A stretch of 64,000 bases of DNA, taken from contig JAVBMW010000001.1 of the NCBI GenBank assembly GCA_031551965.1, forward strand, positions 1-64,000, written 5' to 3'. Numbering within the stretch: the stretch's first letter is position 1; each line of letters begins with the position of its first letter. Below are positions 1-7,967 of the stretch, one piece after another. The position numbers and the translations under genes are program-made. Under the pieces are notes generated by a model, which did no database searches, was not told where the DNA came from, and saw nothing but the letters and a program-made list of their open reading frames with translations. Origin of the DNA: CALVGQ01 sp031551965 (lineage in GTDB: Bacteria > Bacillota_I > Bacilli_A > Erysipelotrichales > Erysipelotrichaceae).

Positions 1-141
1 CAATCTAAAAAGAATGGCAAGATGGAGCTTCAATTCATCTTTTATTTTCGCTTAAAACCACAAAAATTCTTCAAATGTGAGAAAATTAGACAAAAAGAAA
101 AGCGATACCTAAAAATAAGTACCACTTTGTCAACAAACTGA
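1..141 (+). CDS. Possible C-terminal end of a gene entering from the left
   Basis: Frame 1 is open from the window edge for 46 codons to a TGA at 139-141, and a hairpin with a T-rich tail follows at once on the same strand. The peptide is rich in Lys, Phe and Ile and I recognise no family. In DNA this AT-rich an open frame of this length can arise by chance, so the main support is the terminator just after the stop. It may be nothing more than intergenic DNA. Confidence 0.2.
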   Translation, partial: QSKKNGKMELQFIFYFRLKPQKFFKCEKIRQKEKRYLKISTTLSTN

Positions 142-170
142 AAGAAGACGCTTGTCTTCTTTAATTTTTC
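141..170 (+). terminator. Rho-independent terminator
   Basis: Perfect 9-bp stem AAAGAAGAC / GTCTTCTTT with a GCTT loop, followed by TTAATTTTTC on the plus strand. The stop codon of the minus-strand permease lies in the right arm. On the minus strand the tail is poorer in T, so it probably serves mainly a plus-strand transcript from the left. Confidence 0.5.
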
Positions 171-1483
171 TTATTGTAATATATAAATCCAGTTGCAAAG
201 ATAATTAAACAAATTAAAACGAAGTAAATAAAGTTAGGATTTTGAAGTCCACCAAATAAGATAAATGCAGATCCAACTGTTGCAAGCGCAGGGCAAACGA
301 CTCCTTTTACAAATCCTTTAATTTTTTTCTTTAAGAAGAAATCAAACGCTTTAACATATAAGATAACATACAATAAATAACTGGTTACAATTGGAATTTC
401 TGAAATATCTGAATTTGGAAATACATTGTATTTCATTGTAACGTAATGTACTATCCACCATAATAAGCAAATAATCAACGAATAAACTCCAGAATTGATT
501 GGCATTTCAAATTTAGGATTTACTTCAGCTAATTTCTTTGAGCCTGGAAGCATATCTCTGAGCGCTAAAGAATAAGGCAAACGAATATATCCTAAAGTCA
601 AACCATTTACTGTCCCCATAACTGAAATTACCACAAACACCATAATGGCTTTCGCAAAGAAATCTCCAAATAAAGTTGTTGCCGCTACGAAGACACTTTC
701 ATCTCCTAAAGCCATAACTTGAGCTGGCCCAATCAAACAAGTTACTCCAATAAAATACAATACATATATTGATAATATGAATAATGGTGCGATTACTTGA
801 GCAAGTGGCAAGTTTCTTTTTGCATCTTTTACTTCATGAGCAATCATTGTCGCTGCGATCCAACCATCAAAAGAGAAGGCAATGGGTCCAATTGCCGCTA
901 CCCATGAAAGTTTTAGCAATTCCTGTGATGAAGTCGTTTCTAAAATTAAAGCTGGATTCCCTCTAGTAAAACCAACTAATCCAATTAGTAATAACGGAAT
1001 CATTTTGATTACTGTCGATGCATTCTGAAAATATCCACCTAATTTTGGAGATATTAAATTATAAACATAACAAATCAAAAACCACGCAAAACCAATAAGG
1101 CATTGTTGTTCAAAAGTAGTACTAAAACCAAATAAAACACCAGTATATATTCCTACGACCCACGCGATGACAACTGTGATCGCAGGATAATAAACAAAAT
1201 TCTGAAACCAACCAAATGCTGCCGCAAATTTTTGGGAAACAAACTCATCAAAATATGCAAAGGCTCCCCCTGGATTATCTGTCATTGCAGAAAAATTACT
1301 TAAAGTTAAACATCCAAACACAATCGCAAAAGCAGCAATACAAAACACCAATAGCCCTAAACCAATACTACCATTTGTAGCTATTAAAATATTGTCTGCT
1401 TTGAAGAATATCCCCGATCCAACCACTACTCCAACTATCATAGTTATAGTGGTAAATAGACCATATCGACTTCTATTTTCCAT
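161..1483 (-). CDS. APC-family amino acid permease
   Basis: Amino acid/polyamine antiporter-type permease of the cytoplasmic membrane, about 440 residues, the usual size. The N-terminus shows the APC signature (glycine-rich GVVVGSGIFF in the first membrane helix), and around 12 hydrophobic segments follow; FSFDGWIAA is in the middle, as in LAT/SteT-like exchangers. The start is taken at the ATG at 1483 because AAGGGGTG lies 6 nt upstream; a longer open frame to 1540 lacks a ribosome site. An extended -10 lies just upstream. Substrate cannot be told from sequence. Confidence 0.85.
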   Translation of the reverse strand: MENRSRYGLFTTITMIVGVVVGSGIFFKADNILIATNGSIGLGLLVFCIAAFAIVFGCLTLSNFSAMTDNPGGAFAYFDEFVSQKFAAAFGWFQNFVYYPAITVVIAWVVGIYTGVLFGFSTTFEQQCLIGFAWFLICYVYNLISPKLGGYFQNASTVIKMIPLLLIGLVGFTRGNPALILETTSSQELLKLSWVAAIGPIAFSFDGWIAATMIAHEVKDAKRNLPLAQVIAPLFILSIYVLYFIGVTCLIGPAQVMALGDESVFVAATTLFGDFFAKAIMVFVVISVMGTVNGLTLGYIRLPYSLALRDMLPGSKKLAEVNPKFEMPINSGVYSLIICLLWWIVHYVTMKYNVFPNSDISEIPIVTSYLLYVILYVKAFDFFLKKKIKGFVKGVVCPALATVGSAFILFGGLQNPNFIYFVLICLIIFATGFIYYNKKN

Positions 1484-1508
1484 ATTAAAACACCCCTTAA
1501 TAAGCTCC

Positions 1509-1517
1509 ATTATAGCA
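1509..1517 (-). promoter_or_regulatory. Extended -10 promoter of the permease gene
   Basis: Reading the minus strand, TGC-TATAAT is a perfect -10 with the TGn extension, about 25 nt before the permease start. No good -35 is seen; the upstream DNA is the T-run of the preceding terminator. Confidence 0.5.
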
Positions 1518-1520
1518 CGT

Positions 1521-1551
1521 AAAAAAAAGATGAAAAGCAAAACTTTTCATC
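1521..1551 (-). terminator. Terminator of the HAD phosphatase gene
   Basis: Minus-strand stem GATGAAAAG / CTTTTCATC with a 5-nt loop, then eight T. It lies right after the HAD stop codon and before the permease promoter. Confidence 0.8.
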
Positions 1552-1552
1552 T

Positions 1553-2263
1553 CTATTTAACAAGAATTTCACAAGTGTTTTTCAAATAATTTAATAGCTC
1601 TTTCATTGATCCAACAAATGCAAAAGAATCATCTTTTATTGCCTCTTCTGTAATCAAACAAGTAGCAATTCCAACCTGTTTTGCTGCTCCGTCTTCAATT
1701 GGATTATTACCTACCATAATGACTTCATTTGCCTTGAGACCACAATGATCCAATACCTCTTGATAATACTTAGGGTTTGGTTTACAATAACAACATTTTT
1801 CATATGTTGTAATCCATTCAAAATCATTTTTGTTTAGTTGTGCCCAAGCAATTCGTTTCATTGTTGCCATTTCAGGAAAAAGTGGATTTGTCGATAAAAT
1901 GCATCGCAATCCAACTTCTTTAACATATTCAACTACTTTCAAAGCATCTGTATTTGCAGAACATGCCACTTTTGCCACATCAAATTCATTTGCGTAAAAA
2001 TCTTCAAAAGTGTTCATATAATCTTGATGATCGATTTCTAAAATTTCATCAAACACTTGAAAAAAGCGTTCTTCATTAGTTTTAGTTCCATCATTTTTCA
2101 CCATTGCTTCGGTTCCTTTTTTCAATGCTTCAATCATTTTTTTTGGATCTAATCCTACAGTTGCCATCTTTTTAGCCAATGCACCGAAATATACTTTGAC
2201 AAATACCATTTCATCCATTTGAAGCAGTGTTCCATCTAAGTCAAAAAAAATCGCTTTTATCAT
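1553..2263 (-). CDS. HAD-superfamily hydrolase
   Basis: Haloacid-dehalogenase-type phosphatase, 236 residues. Motif I DLDGTL (nucleophile Asp8) is at the N-terminus, motif II Ser/Thr in STNP near residue 123, the motif III Lys in CKPNPK near 160, and motif IV GNNPIEDG near 187. A helical cap sits between motifs I and II (subfamily IA). The substrate is unknown; such enzymes are often nucleotide or sugar-phosphate phosphatases. GGAGACT lies upstream of the ATG. It stands alone with its own terminator. Confidence 0.85.
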   Translation of the reverse strand: MIKAIFFDLDGTLLQMDEMVFVKVYFGALAKKMATVGLDPKKMIEALKKGTEAMVKNDGTKTNEERFFQVFDEILEIDHQDYMNTFEDFYANEFDVAKVACSANTDALKVVEYVKEVGLRCILSTNPLFPEMATMKRIAWAQLNKNDFEWITTYEKCCYCKPNPKYYQEVLDHCGLKANEVIMVGNNPIEDGAAKQVGIATCLITEEAIKDDSFAFVGSMKELLNYLKNTCEILVK

Positions 2264-2331
2264 AATAGTCTCCTGTTCATAGAAACAATTATATCGAAAA
2301 ACGATTTAAAACTAAAGCTTTCATCAAAAGA

Positions 2332-2490
2332 TTATATTTTGATTATCTCACCAGTAGAGATAATACGAATTTCAATCTTAGATAGATTAACATCAATAAC
2401 AATATCCTCTTTTGTTAATTTTCTTTCTTTTAATTCTGATTCAACTTTTCTTTGAGCTAATTCGTTCAATTGATTGAGTTGTACATTCAT
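2332..2490 (-). CDS. Small hypothetical protein, 52 residues
   Basis: A short ORF with an excellent ribosome site (AGGAGGTG, 6 nt spacing) before ATG at 2490. The product begins MNVQLNQLNELAQRK, has a charged amphipathic helix for about 30 residues, then beta-like stretches (DIVIDVNLSKIEIRII). No membrane segment and no cysteines. The strong ribosome site and the clean fit between two genes argue for a real gene. I do not recognise the family. Confidence 0.6.
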   Translation of the reverse strand: MNVQLNQLNELAQRKVESELKERKLTKEDIVIDVNLSKIEIRIISTGEIIKI

Positions 2491-2552
2491 ATATTACACC
2501 TCCTACCCAAATTTTATCACGATAGCCAGTAGCTAACCATGGAATTATTTAC

Positions 2553-2990
2553 CTATTTAACAATCTCCATAGATTTAATAACATCACCATTACGCATAGC
2601 ACGCACTGATTCCATGTTATCTGTAACACAGCCAAAAACTGTATGAACACCATCTAAATGAGGTTGGTTTTCATGGACAATAAAAAATTGACAGCAGCCT
2701 GTATCTTTACCGCGATGAGCCATTGATAATGCTCCAGGTACATGCTTATGTAAATTAGTTTTTGTCTCACATGGAATAGTATACCCTAAATCTCCTGCAC
2801 CCGTTCCATAAGGACATCCACCTTGTGATACAAATCCTGGAATCACACGATGAAATGTTTTACCATTATAATATCCTTCTTCAATTAGCTTCACAAAGTT
2901 AGCTACTGTAATTGGAGCTTCTTCGGGATATAATTCAAAAGGAATTTCTTGATTGTTGTTCATAGTAATTTTACCAATAATTTTGTTCAT
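2553..2990 (-). CDS. Cyclophilin-type peptidyl-prolyl cis-trans isomerase
   Basis: Cytoplasmic PpiB-like prolyl isomerase of 145 residues with no signal peptide. Conserved core: FHRVIPGFVSQGG (active-site Arg and Phe), GALSMAHRGKDTGCCQFFI, and LDGVHTVFG. A TTGGAGG ribosome site precedes the ATG. It is divergent from rlmA. Confidence 0.93.
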   Translation of the reverse strand: MNKIIGKITMNNNQEIPFELYPEEAPITVANFVKLIEEGYYNGKTFHRVIPGFVSQGGCPYGTGAGDLGYTIPCETKTNLHKHVPGALSMAHRGKDTGCCQFFIVHENQPHLDGVHTVFGCVTDNMESVRAMRNGDVIKSMEIVK

Positions 2991-3072
2991 TTTATTTTTC
3001 CTCCAAAGAAATTATAACTTATATTTTAATAAACAATAGTCTTGACATTGTCTTTTTAACATTTTCAATTCA

Positions 3073-3081
3073 TGGTACAAT
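3073..3081 (+). promoter_or_regulatory. Extended -10 promoter of rlmA
   Basis: TGG-TACAAT, an extended -10 about 25 nt before the rlmA start. A TTGACA at 3042-3047 is 28 nt away, too far to be its -35. Confidence 0.4.
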
Positions 3082-3106
3082 ATTTCTATAGAAATCGGGG
3101 TCCACT

Positions 3107-3901
3107 ATGAAATATCGTTGTCCAATTTGTCAAAATACACTTTATCAAATTGATAATAGTTTAAAATGTTCTCAAAACCATAGTTTTGATTTTGCAAAGA
3201 GTGGCTACATCAATTTATATACTAAATCCACTAGTAAAGATCATGGTGATAATAAATTAATGATTCAGGCAAGAACTTCTCATCTTGAAAAGGGATATTA
3301 TGAAGTTTTAGTCAAAATATTATTAGAAGTAGTATCACAATTACCGTGCCAGTGTTTAGTGGATGTGGGGTGTGGAGAAGGTTACTATACTCGTCAAATG
3401 AAAGAAAAACTTTTAGATACTGAAGTATATGGTTTTGACTTATCTAAAGATGCTATTTTATATGCCAGCAAGCATGATAAACTGACTCACTATGCCATCA
3501 GTTCGATTTTTGATTTACCTCTTGAAAATGAAAGCTGTGATGTAGTAACCAGTTTGTTTACACCTATTGCCAATGATGAGTTTTCGCGTATTATTTCAAA
3601 TAACGGATATTTGATCGTTGTGACTCCTGGCAAATATCATTTATATCATTTGAAAGAGTCCTTATATGAAAATGTATACTTAAATGAAGAATTTGTATTA
3701 AACGATCCTCGATTCAAACTAGTTCAAACACTAAATGTCGAAAATCAAATTTGTTTAAATTCACAGGAAGACATTCAAAACTTATTCTTGATGACTCCTT
3801 ACTACTATAAGACCTCATTACAGGACAAAGAGAAATTAGCTAAACTAAAAACACTAAACACAAAAATTGATTTTATGATTAAGGTATACCAAAAAGTATA
3901 G
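3107..3901 (+). CDS. rlmA: 23S rRNA (guanine-N1) methyltransferase RlmA
   Basis: RlmA/TlrB-type enzyme, which methylates N1 of a guanine in helix 35 of 23S rRNA (G745 or G748 depending on subtype). It has 264 residues, the family length. An N-terminal zinc finger is visible (Cys5, Cys8, Cys21, His25), then the typical SGYINLYT and a GDNKLMIQAR stretch. The SAM site LVDVGCGEGYYT is near residue 84. The ribosome site is weak. The stop codon is inside the downstream terminator. Confidence 0.9.
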   Translation: MKYRCPICQNTLYQIDNSLKCSQNHSFDFAKSGYINLYTKSTSKDHGDNKLMIQARTSHLEKGYYEVLVKILLEVVSQLPCQCLVDVGCGEGYYTRQMKEKLLDTEVYGFDLSKDAILYASKHDKLTHYAISSIFDLPLENESCDVVTSLFTPIANDEFSRIISNNGYLIVVTPGKYHLYHLKESLYENVYLNEEFVLNDPRFKLVQTLNVENQICLNSQEDIQNLFLMTPYYYKTSLQDKEKLAKLKTLNTKIDFMIKVYQKV

Positions 3902-3931
3902 GATGAGAATAACTCATCCTATACTTTTTTT
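3891..3931. terminator. Bidirectional terminator between rlmA and the fumarase genes
   Basis: A 17-bp perfect stem (arms 3891-3907 and 3913-3929) with a 5-nt loop AATAA. The stem is flanked by an A-run on the left and a T-run on the right, so it can stop both converging transcripts. Confidence 0.9.
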
Positions 3932-3940
3932 AAATAATTA

Positions 3941-4462
3941 TCAATCGTAAATATCTGACCCCTCTACATCAATGCCTACGAAAACAGGAAAATCTTCAAC
4001 CTCTAATTTTTGAATAGCTTCAGATTGTAGATCTTCAAATGCAATAACTTCTGCTTTTTTAACACATTGTCCAAGATAGGCCCCAGCACCTCCAAGTGCT
4101 ACAAAATAAACTGATTCATTTCTAATTATTGCCTCTTTTACCGCATCAGATCGATAGCCTTTTCCAATCATTGCCCCAAGCCCTAGATCTAATAGAGTTG
4201 GCGTATAGGTATCCATTCTTGAAGCAGTTGTAGGCCCTGCACTGCCAAACGCAGCATTAGGCGGAGTCTGTGTTGGCCCAACATAATAAATTACAGAATC
4301 TTTAATATCAAATGGTAATTCTTCATTTCTTTCCAACATTTCAATCATTCTTTTATGAGCTGCATCACGAGCCGTGTATATCGTTCCACATAGCAATACT
4401 TTTTCACCGACTCTTAAGCTTTTGCGGTCCTCTTTTGAAATCGGACATTGTATTTTTCTCAT
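3941..4462 (-). CDS. Class I fumarate hydratase, beta subunit
   Basis: Small subunit of the two-subunit, oxygen-sensitive 4Fe-4S fumarase (or the related L-tartrate dehydratase), which interconverts fumarate and malate. About 173 residues. Typical segments are LRVGEKVLLCGTIYTARDAAHKRM near the N-terminus, then YVGPTQ, FGSAGPTTASRMD and a late FPVFVGID. The start is at 4462, whose ATG overlaps the alpha-subunit stop (TAATG) and is preceded by AAAGGTGGTG; a longer reading to 4498 would run into the alpha gene. Coupled translation gives matched subunits. Confidence 0.9.
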   Translation of the reverse strand: MRKIQCPISKEDRKSLRVGEKVLLCGTIYTARDAAHKRMIEMLERNEELPFDIKDSVIYYVGPTQTPPNAAFGSAGPTTASRMDTYTPTLLDLGLGAMIGKGYRSDAVKEAIIRNESVYFVALGGAGAYLGQCVKKAEVIAFEDLQSEAIQKLEVEDFPVFVGIDVEGSDIYD

Positions 4463-5307
4463 TATAACACCACCTTTTGATGACGAAGCACATGACAATT
4501 GATATTAACAGCTACAGGCATTCCTGCGATATGAGTAGGAAAATCCTCAATATTGATCGCTAATACACTTGTTTTTCCTTTTAAACCTAAAGGTCCTATA
4601 TTCAATTCATTTGCCTTTTTTAAACATTCATTTTCAAGCTCTGCATAATTCGCATTGGAGTTTCTCTTATCAAGTGGTCTCATTAATGCTTTTTTTGCTA
4701 AGTAAGCCGCATAGTCAAAAGTTCCCCCAATACCTACACCTACTACAAGCGGTGGACAAGCATTTGGTCCTGCCATTTTGATAGTTTCTAATATAAAATC
4801 TACTACACCTTGTCTTCCCTCAGCTGGCTTACACATTTTAATGCGTGACATATTTTCAGAACCAAAACCTTTAGCTGCAATTTCGATTTCAATTTTATCT
4901 CCAGGAATTATTTCTGTATAAATCACAGCAGGAGCATTAGATAGCGTATTCTTTCTTTCAAATAGTGGATCTGCAACAACAGAATTACGCAAATAATTTT
5001 TCTGATAACCCTCTTTTACACCTAAATTGATCGCCTCATTGACATTACCATTCACAAAGTGAACTTCCTGACCCACTCGCAAATATACTATAGCCATCCC
5101 TGTATCCTGACAAATTGGAATATGTTTTTCTTCTGCGATTTGGGCATTTTCAATTAGTATTTCTAATGCCTCTTTTGATCTTAATAGTTCTTCATTCTCT
5201 AGCCCATTTTTTAGCCGTATCAATACATCCTCTGGATAAACAAACGATATATCCCCCGCCATTTTTTCTACTGCTTCTTTGACAATTTTAACATCGATTT
5301 CTCTCAT
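4462..5307 (-). CDS. Class I fumarate hydratase, alpha subunit
   Basis: Large iron-sulfur subunit of the class I hydro-lyase. The three cluster-binding cysteines are expected in ICQDTGM (about residue 60), MCKPAEGRQG and NACPPLVVGVGIGG. It ends in a conserved AVNINCHVLRH. The start is the ATG at 5307 because GGAGG lies 5 nt upstream; the upper ATG at 5319 contains that ribosome site. Fumarase and tartrate dehydratase cannot be separated firmly here, but with no tartrate transporter nearby fumarase is likelier. Confidence 0.9.
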   Translation of the reverse strand: MREIDVKIVKEAVEKMAGDISFVYPEDVLIRLKNGLENEELLRSKEALEILIENAQIAEEKHIPICQDTGMAIVYLRVGQEVHFVNGNVNEAINLGVKEGYQKNYLRNSVVADPLFERKNTLSNAPAVIYTEIIPGDKIEIEIAAKGFGSENMSRIKMCKPAEGRQGVVDFILETIKMAGPNACPPLVVGVGIGGTFDYAAYLAKKALMRPLDKRNSNANYAELENECLKKANELNIGPLGLKGKTSVLAINIEDFPTHIAGMPVAVNINCHVLRHQKVVL

Positions 5308-5399
5308 TACAACCTCCATGAACTATATATTAAAAGTATATCACTATTTGACGTCTATTTTCGAAATAAATCTAGTATAATGAGTAAGAGGTGAGGAAA

Positions 5400-5903
5400 A
5401 TGAAAAAAAGTATTTCAATCGAAGAATTAAATGGTAACTTAGTAAAAATGATCCATCTTGGTTGCCCTATTTTAACTGTACAAGATAAAGACAAAGTAAA
5501 TGGTATGACAGTAAATTGGGTTCAAGTTGGATACTTGTGGAATCGTCCTGTCGTGAGTGTATATGTACGTCCTCAACGTCATACCTTTAATTTGATCAAC
5601 TCCGAAGATAATTTTTCTTTAGCATTTTTGGGCTCTGATCAAAAAGAAAATATTGCTTATCTTGGTAAAGCTAGTGGAAAAGATGAAGATAAACTTGCAC
5701 ATTGTGGTTTTACTACAAGTTATATCAATGATACCCCCTATATAGATGAAGCAAAAACTGTATTCATATGCAAAAAACTAAATGTCAGCGATTTGAATTC
5801 AGACCAATTTTTAGATGAAAGCATTCCAAACAATATTTATAAAACGAATGATTTCCATCGTGTCTTTGTCGCAGAAATCAAAGAAGTTCTTGTAGAGGAT
5901 TAA
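5400..5903 (+). CDS. Flavin reductase-like (FMN-binding split barrel) protein
   Basis: Protein of 167 residues with the flavin-reductase-like split-barrel fold. CPILTVQDKDKVNGMTVNW matches the FMN phosphate-binding strand pattern, and RPQRHTFNLI and FSLAFLG follow. Such proteins reduce or bind flavin using NAD(P)H; the partner is unknown. The ATG at 5400 is preferred over the GTG at 5391 because GAGGTG is 6 nt upstream of it. Confidence 0.8.
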   Translation: MKKSISIEELNGNLVKMIHLGCPILTVQDKDKVNGMTVNWVQVGYLWNRPVVSVYVRPQRHTFNLINSEDNFSLAFLGSDQKENIAYLGKASGKDEDKLAHCGFTTSYINDTPYIDEAKTVFICKKLNVSDLNSDQFLDESIPNNIYKTNDFHRVFVAEIKEVLVED

Positions 5904-5970
5904 TTTCCTCTTTTTCTTTGCGTATATATCAATTATCCATATTCATTTCCTTTATTTTAGCAGTAACAGC

Positions 5971-5999
5971 TTGACAGTGCTAAATCAATGGTTTATACT
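5971..5999 (+). promoter_or_regulatory. Sigma-A promoter of htpG
   Basis: TTGACA (5971-5976), 17-nt spacer, TATACT (5994-5999). A near-consensus promoter whose start site falls at the edge of the CIRCE box. Confidence 0.85.
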
Positions 6000-6002
6000 T
6001 TA

Positions 6003-6029
6003 TTAGCAATCACTCTTTTTGAGTGCTAA
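6003..6029 (+). promoter_or_regulatory. CIRCE element (HrcA operator)
   Basis: TTAGCAATC, nine nt, GAGTGCTAA. It differs from the consensus inverted repeat at one base in the left arm. It lies between the -10 and the ribosome site of htpG, as in groE and dnaK operons, which points to repression by HrcA. Confidence 0.9.
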
Positions 6030-6041
6030 GGAGGAAAAACT

Positions 6042-7928
6042 ATGGCAAAGAAACAATTTAAAACTGAATCCAAACGCATTTTAGATTTGATGATTAATTC
6101 AATTTATACTAACCGTGAAATCTTTATACGTGAACTTATTTCAAATGCATCAGATGCACTAGATAAAAGACATTACTTATCATTGACTGATGATTCCAAT
6201 CGTGTAGATCCAGCTGAACTTAAAATTCGTATCGACTTAAACAAAGTGGTTCGTACTATCAGCATTTCTGATACAGGTATTGGTATGAATCAGGCAGAAC
6301 TGGAAAACAACCTTGGGACAATCGCAAAAAGCGGTTCTTTAGAATTTAAGAAACAAATGGAAGAAGCTTCAGATATCGATATTATCGGACAATTTGGAGT
6401 TGGATTCTATTCTGCTTTCATGGTCGCAAAAAGTATAACAGTAGAAACTCGCAGTGCAACTGATCCTCAAGGATACCGTTGGGTTTCAACTGGCGAAGAT
6501 GGATACACAATTGAAGAAATTGATCGTGATAAAATCGGTACTACAATTATCATTGAATTAAAAGACAACACTGATGATGATAATTATGATGATTACTTAG
6601 AAACATGGCATGTTCAACAACTCATTAAAAAATATTCTGACTACATCCGTTATCCAATTTTAATGAATGTTGAAGTTACTCAACCAAAAGAAGATTCAGA
6701 GGAAATGGAAACATTCATTGAAGAAAAAACAATCAATTCAATGATCCCATTATGGAAACGTTCTAAAAATGATGTAACCACTGAAGAATATAATGATTTT
6801 TATAAATCTAAATTCATGGCATTTGAAGATGCATCAGAAGTGATCCATTACAATTTAGAAGGTGTCCCTTCTTATACTTCACTTCTTTATATTCCATCAA
6901 GTGCACCTTATAACTTCTATAGCTCTGAATATGAACCAGGTCTTCAACTTTATTGTAAAGGCGTATTCATTATGGATAAAGCTAAAGACTTATTACCAGA
7001 TTACTTTCGCTTTGTGAAAGGACTTGTCGATAGTGATGATCTCAACTTAAATATTTCCCGAGAAATCTTACAACAAGACCGCCAAATGAAAGCCATTGCC
7101 AAATCAATTGAAAAGAAAATCCGAACTTCTTTAGAAAACATGTTAAAAAATGATCGCGAGAAGTATGAAGAATTCTTTAAAAATTTTGGTCTTCAATTAA
7201 AATATGGTGTTTATGATAAATTCGGTATGAACAAAGATGTTTTAAAAGACTTGATATTATTTAAATCAAGTAAAGAAGATAAATACGTCACCCTAGCTGA
7301 ATATGTAGAAAGAATGAAAGAAGACCAAAAATTCATTTATTATGCAGCTAAGGAAAACATTGAAATGATTAAATTGTTACCACAAATGGATACCTTAAAT
7401 GAAAAAGAAATCGAAGTTCTATACTTTACTGATGAGATCGATGAATTTGCGATTCGTGCTTTAATGAATTACAGCGAAAAGGAATTTAAATCTATTACTC
7501 AAGGTGATTTAGAGTTAGACAGTGAAGAGGAAAAGAAAGAAAAAGAAGAACTAGTTACAGAGAACAAATCACTTCTAGAAAAGATGACTACTTCTCTTGG
7601 AACAAAGGTAAAAGAAGTTCGTTTATCTTCACGTTTAAAGAATCATCCAGTTTGCCTAGTTTCTGATGATGGAATTTCATTAGAAATGGAGAAAGTTTTA
7701 GCTCAAAATCCAGATGGTTCAATGTATAAAGCAAGTCGAATCTTAGAAATCAATCCAAATCACGCTATTTTCAAAAAGTTGCAGGAAATTTACGATACTG
7801 ATCCTAATGGTTTAGATCAAGTAACTAGCCTGTTATATAATCAAGCGTTACTGATCGAAGGCTTAGATATTGAAAACCCAGTAGAATACGCAAATCAAAT
7901 TTGCGATCTGCTTATAAGAACTAAATAG
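6042..7928 (+). CDS. htpG: Molecular chaperone HtpG (Hsp90)
   Basis: Bacterial Hsp90, an ATP-driven dimeric cytosolic chaperone, 628 residues, full length. GHKL ATPase motifs: ELISNASDAL (31-40), DTGIGM (77-82) and GQFGVGFYS (116-124). The middle domain contains the catalytic-loop Arg region LNISREILQQDRQ, and an acidic Lys/Glu linker near 490-510 leads to the C-terminal dimerisation domain. Ribosome site AAGGAGG abuts the CIRCE box, so heat-shock control by HrcA is predicted. It is monocistronic with its own terminator. Confidence 0.97.
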   Translation: MAKKQFKTESKRILDLMINSIYTNREIFIRELISNASDALDKRHYLSLTDDSNRVDPAELKIRIDLNKVVRTISISDTGIGMNQAELENNLGTIAKSGSLEFKKQMEEASDIDIIGQFGVGFYSAFMVAKSITVETRSATDPQGYRWVSTGEDGYTIEEIDRDKIGTTIIIELKDNTDDDNYDDYLETWHVQQLIKKYSDYIRYPILMNVEVTQPKEDSEEMETFIEEKTINSMIPLWKRSKNDVTTEEYNDFYKSKFMAFEDASEVIHYNLEGVPSYTSLLYIPSSAPYNFYSSEYEPGLQLYCKGVFIMDKAKDLLPDYFRFVKGLVDSDDLNLNISREILQQDRQMKAIAKSIEKKIRTSLENMLKNDREKYEEFFKNFGLQLKYGVYDKFGMNKDVLKDLILFKSSKEDKYVTLAEYVERMKEDQKFIYYAAKENIEMIKLLPQMDTLNEKEIEVLYFTDEIDEFAIRALMNYSEKEFKSITQGDLELDSEEEKKEKEELVTENKSLLEKMTTSLGTKVKEVRLSSRLKNHPVCLVSDDGISLEMEKVLAQNPDGSMYKASRILEINPNHAIFKKLQEIYDTDPNGLDQVTSLLYNQALLIEGLDIENPVEYANQICDLLIRTK

Positions 7929-7933
7929 TTGAA

Positions 7934-7967
7934 ATGCCTATCAAAAATTTGATAGGCATCTTTTTTT
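7934..7967 (+). terminator. Terminator of htpG
   Basis: Stem ATGCCTATCAAA / TTTGATAGGCAT followed by C and seven T. The stop codon of the converging CDF gene lies in the T-run. Confidence 0.85.

Noticed and set aside
3042..3081. TTGACA and TACAAT as one promoter for rlmA
   Set aside because: The spacing is 28 nt, too long; only the extended -10 is kept.
5348..5381. TTGACG ... TATAAT promoter for the flavin reductase-like gene
   Set aside because: The spacer is 22 nt and no better -35 is seen, so it was not listed as a promoter.
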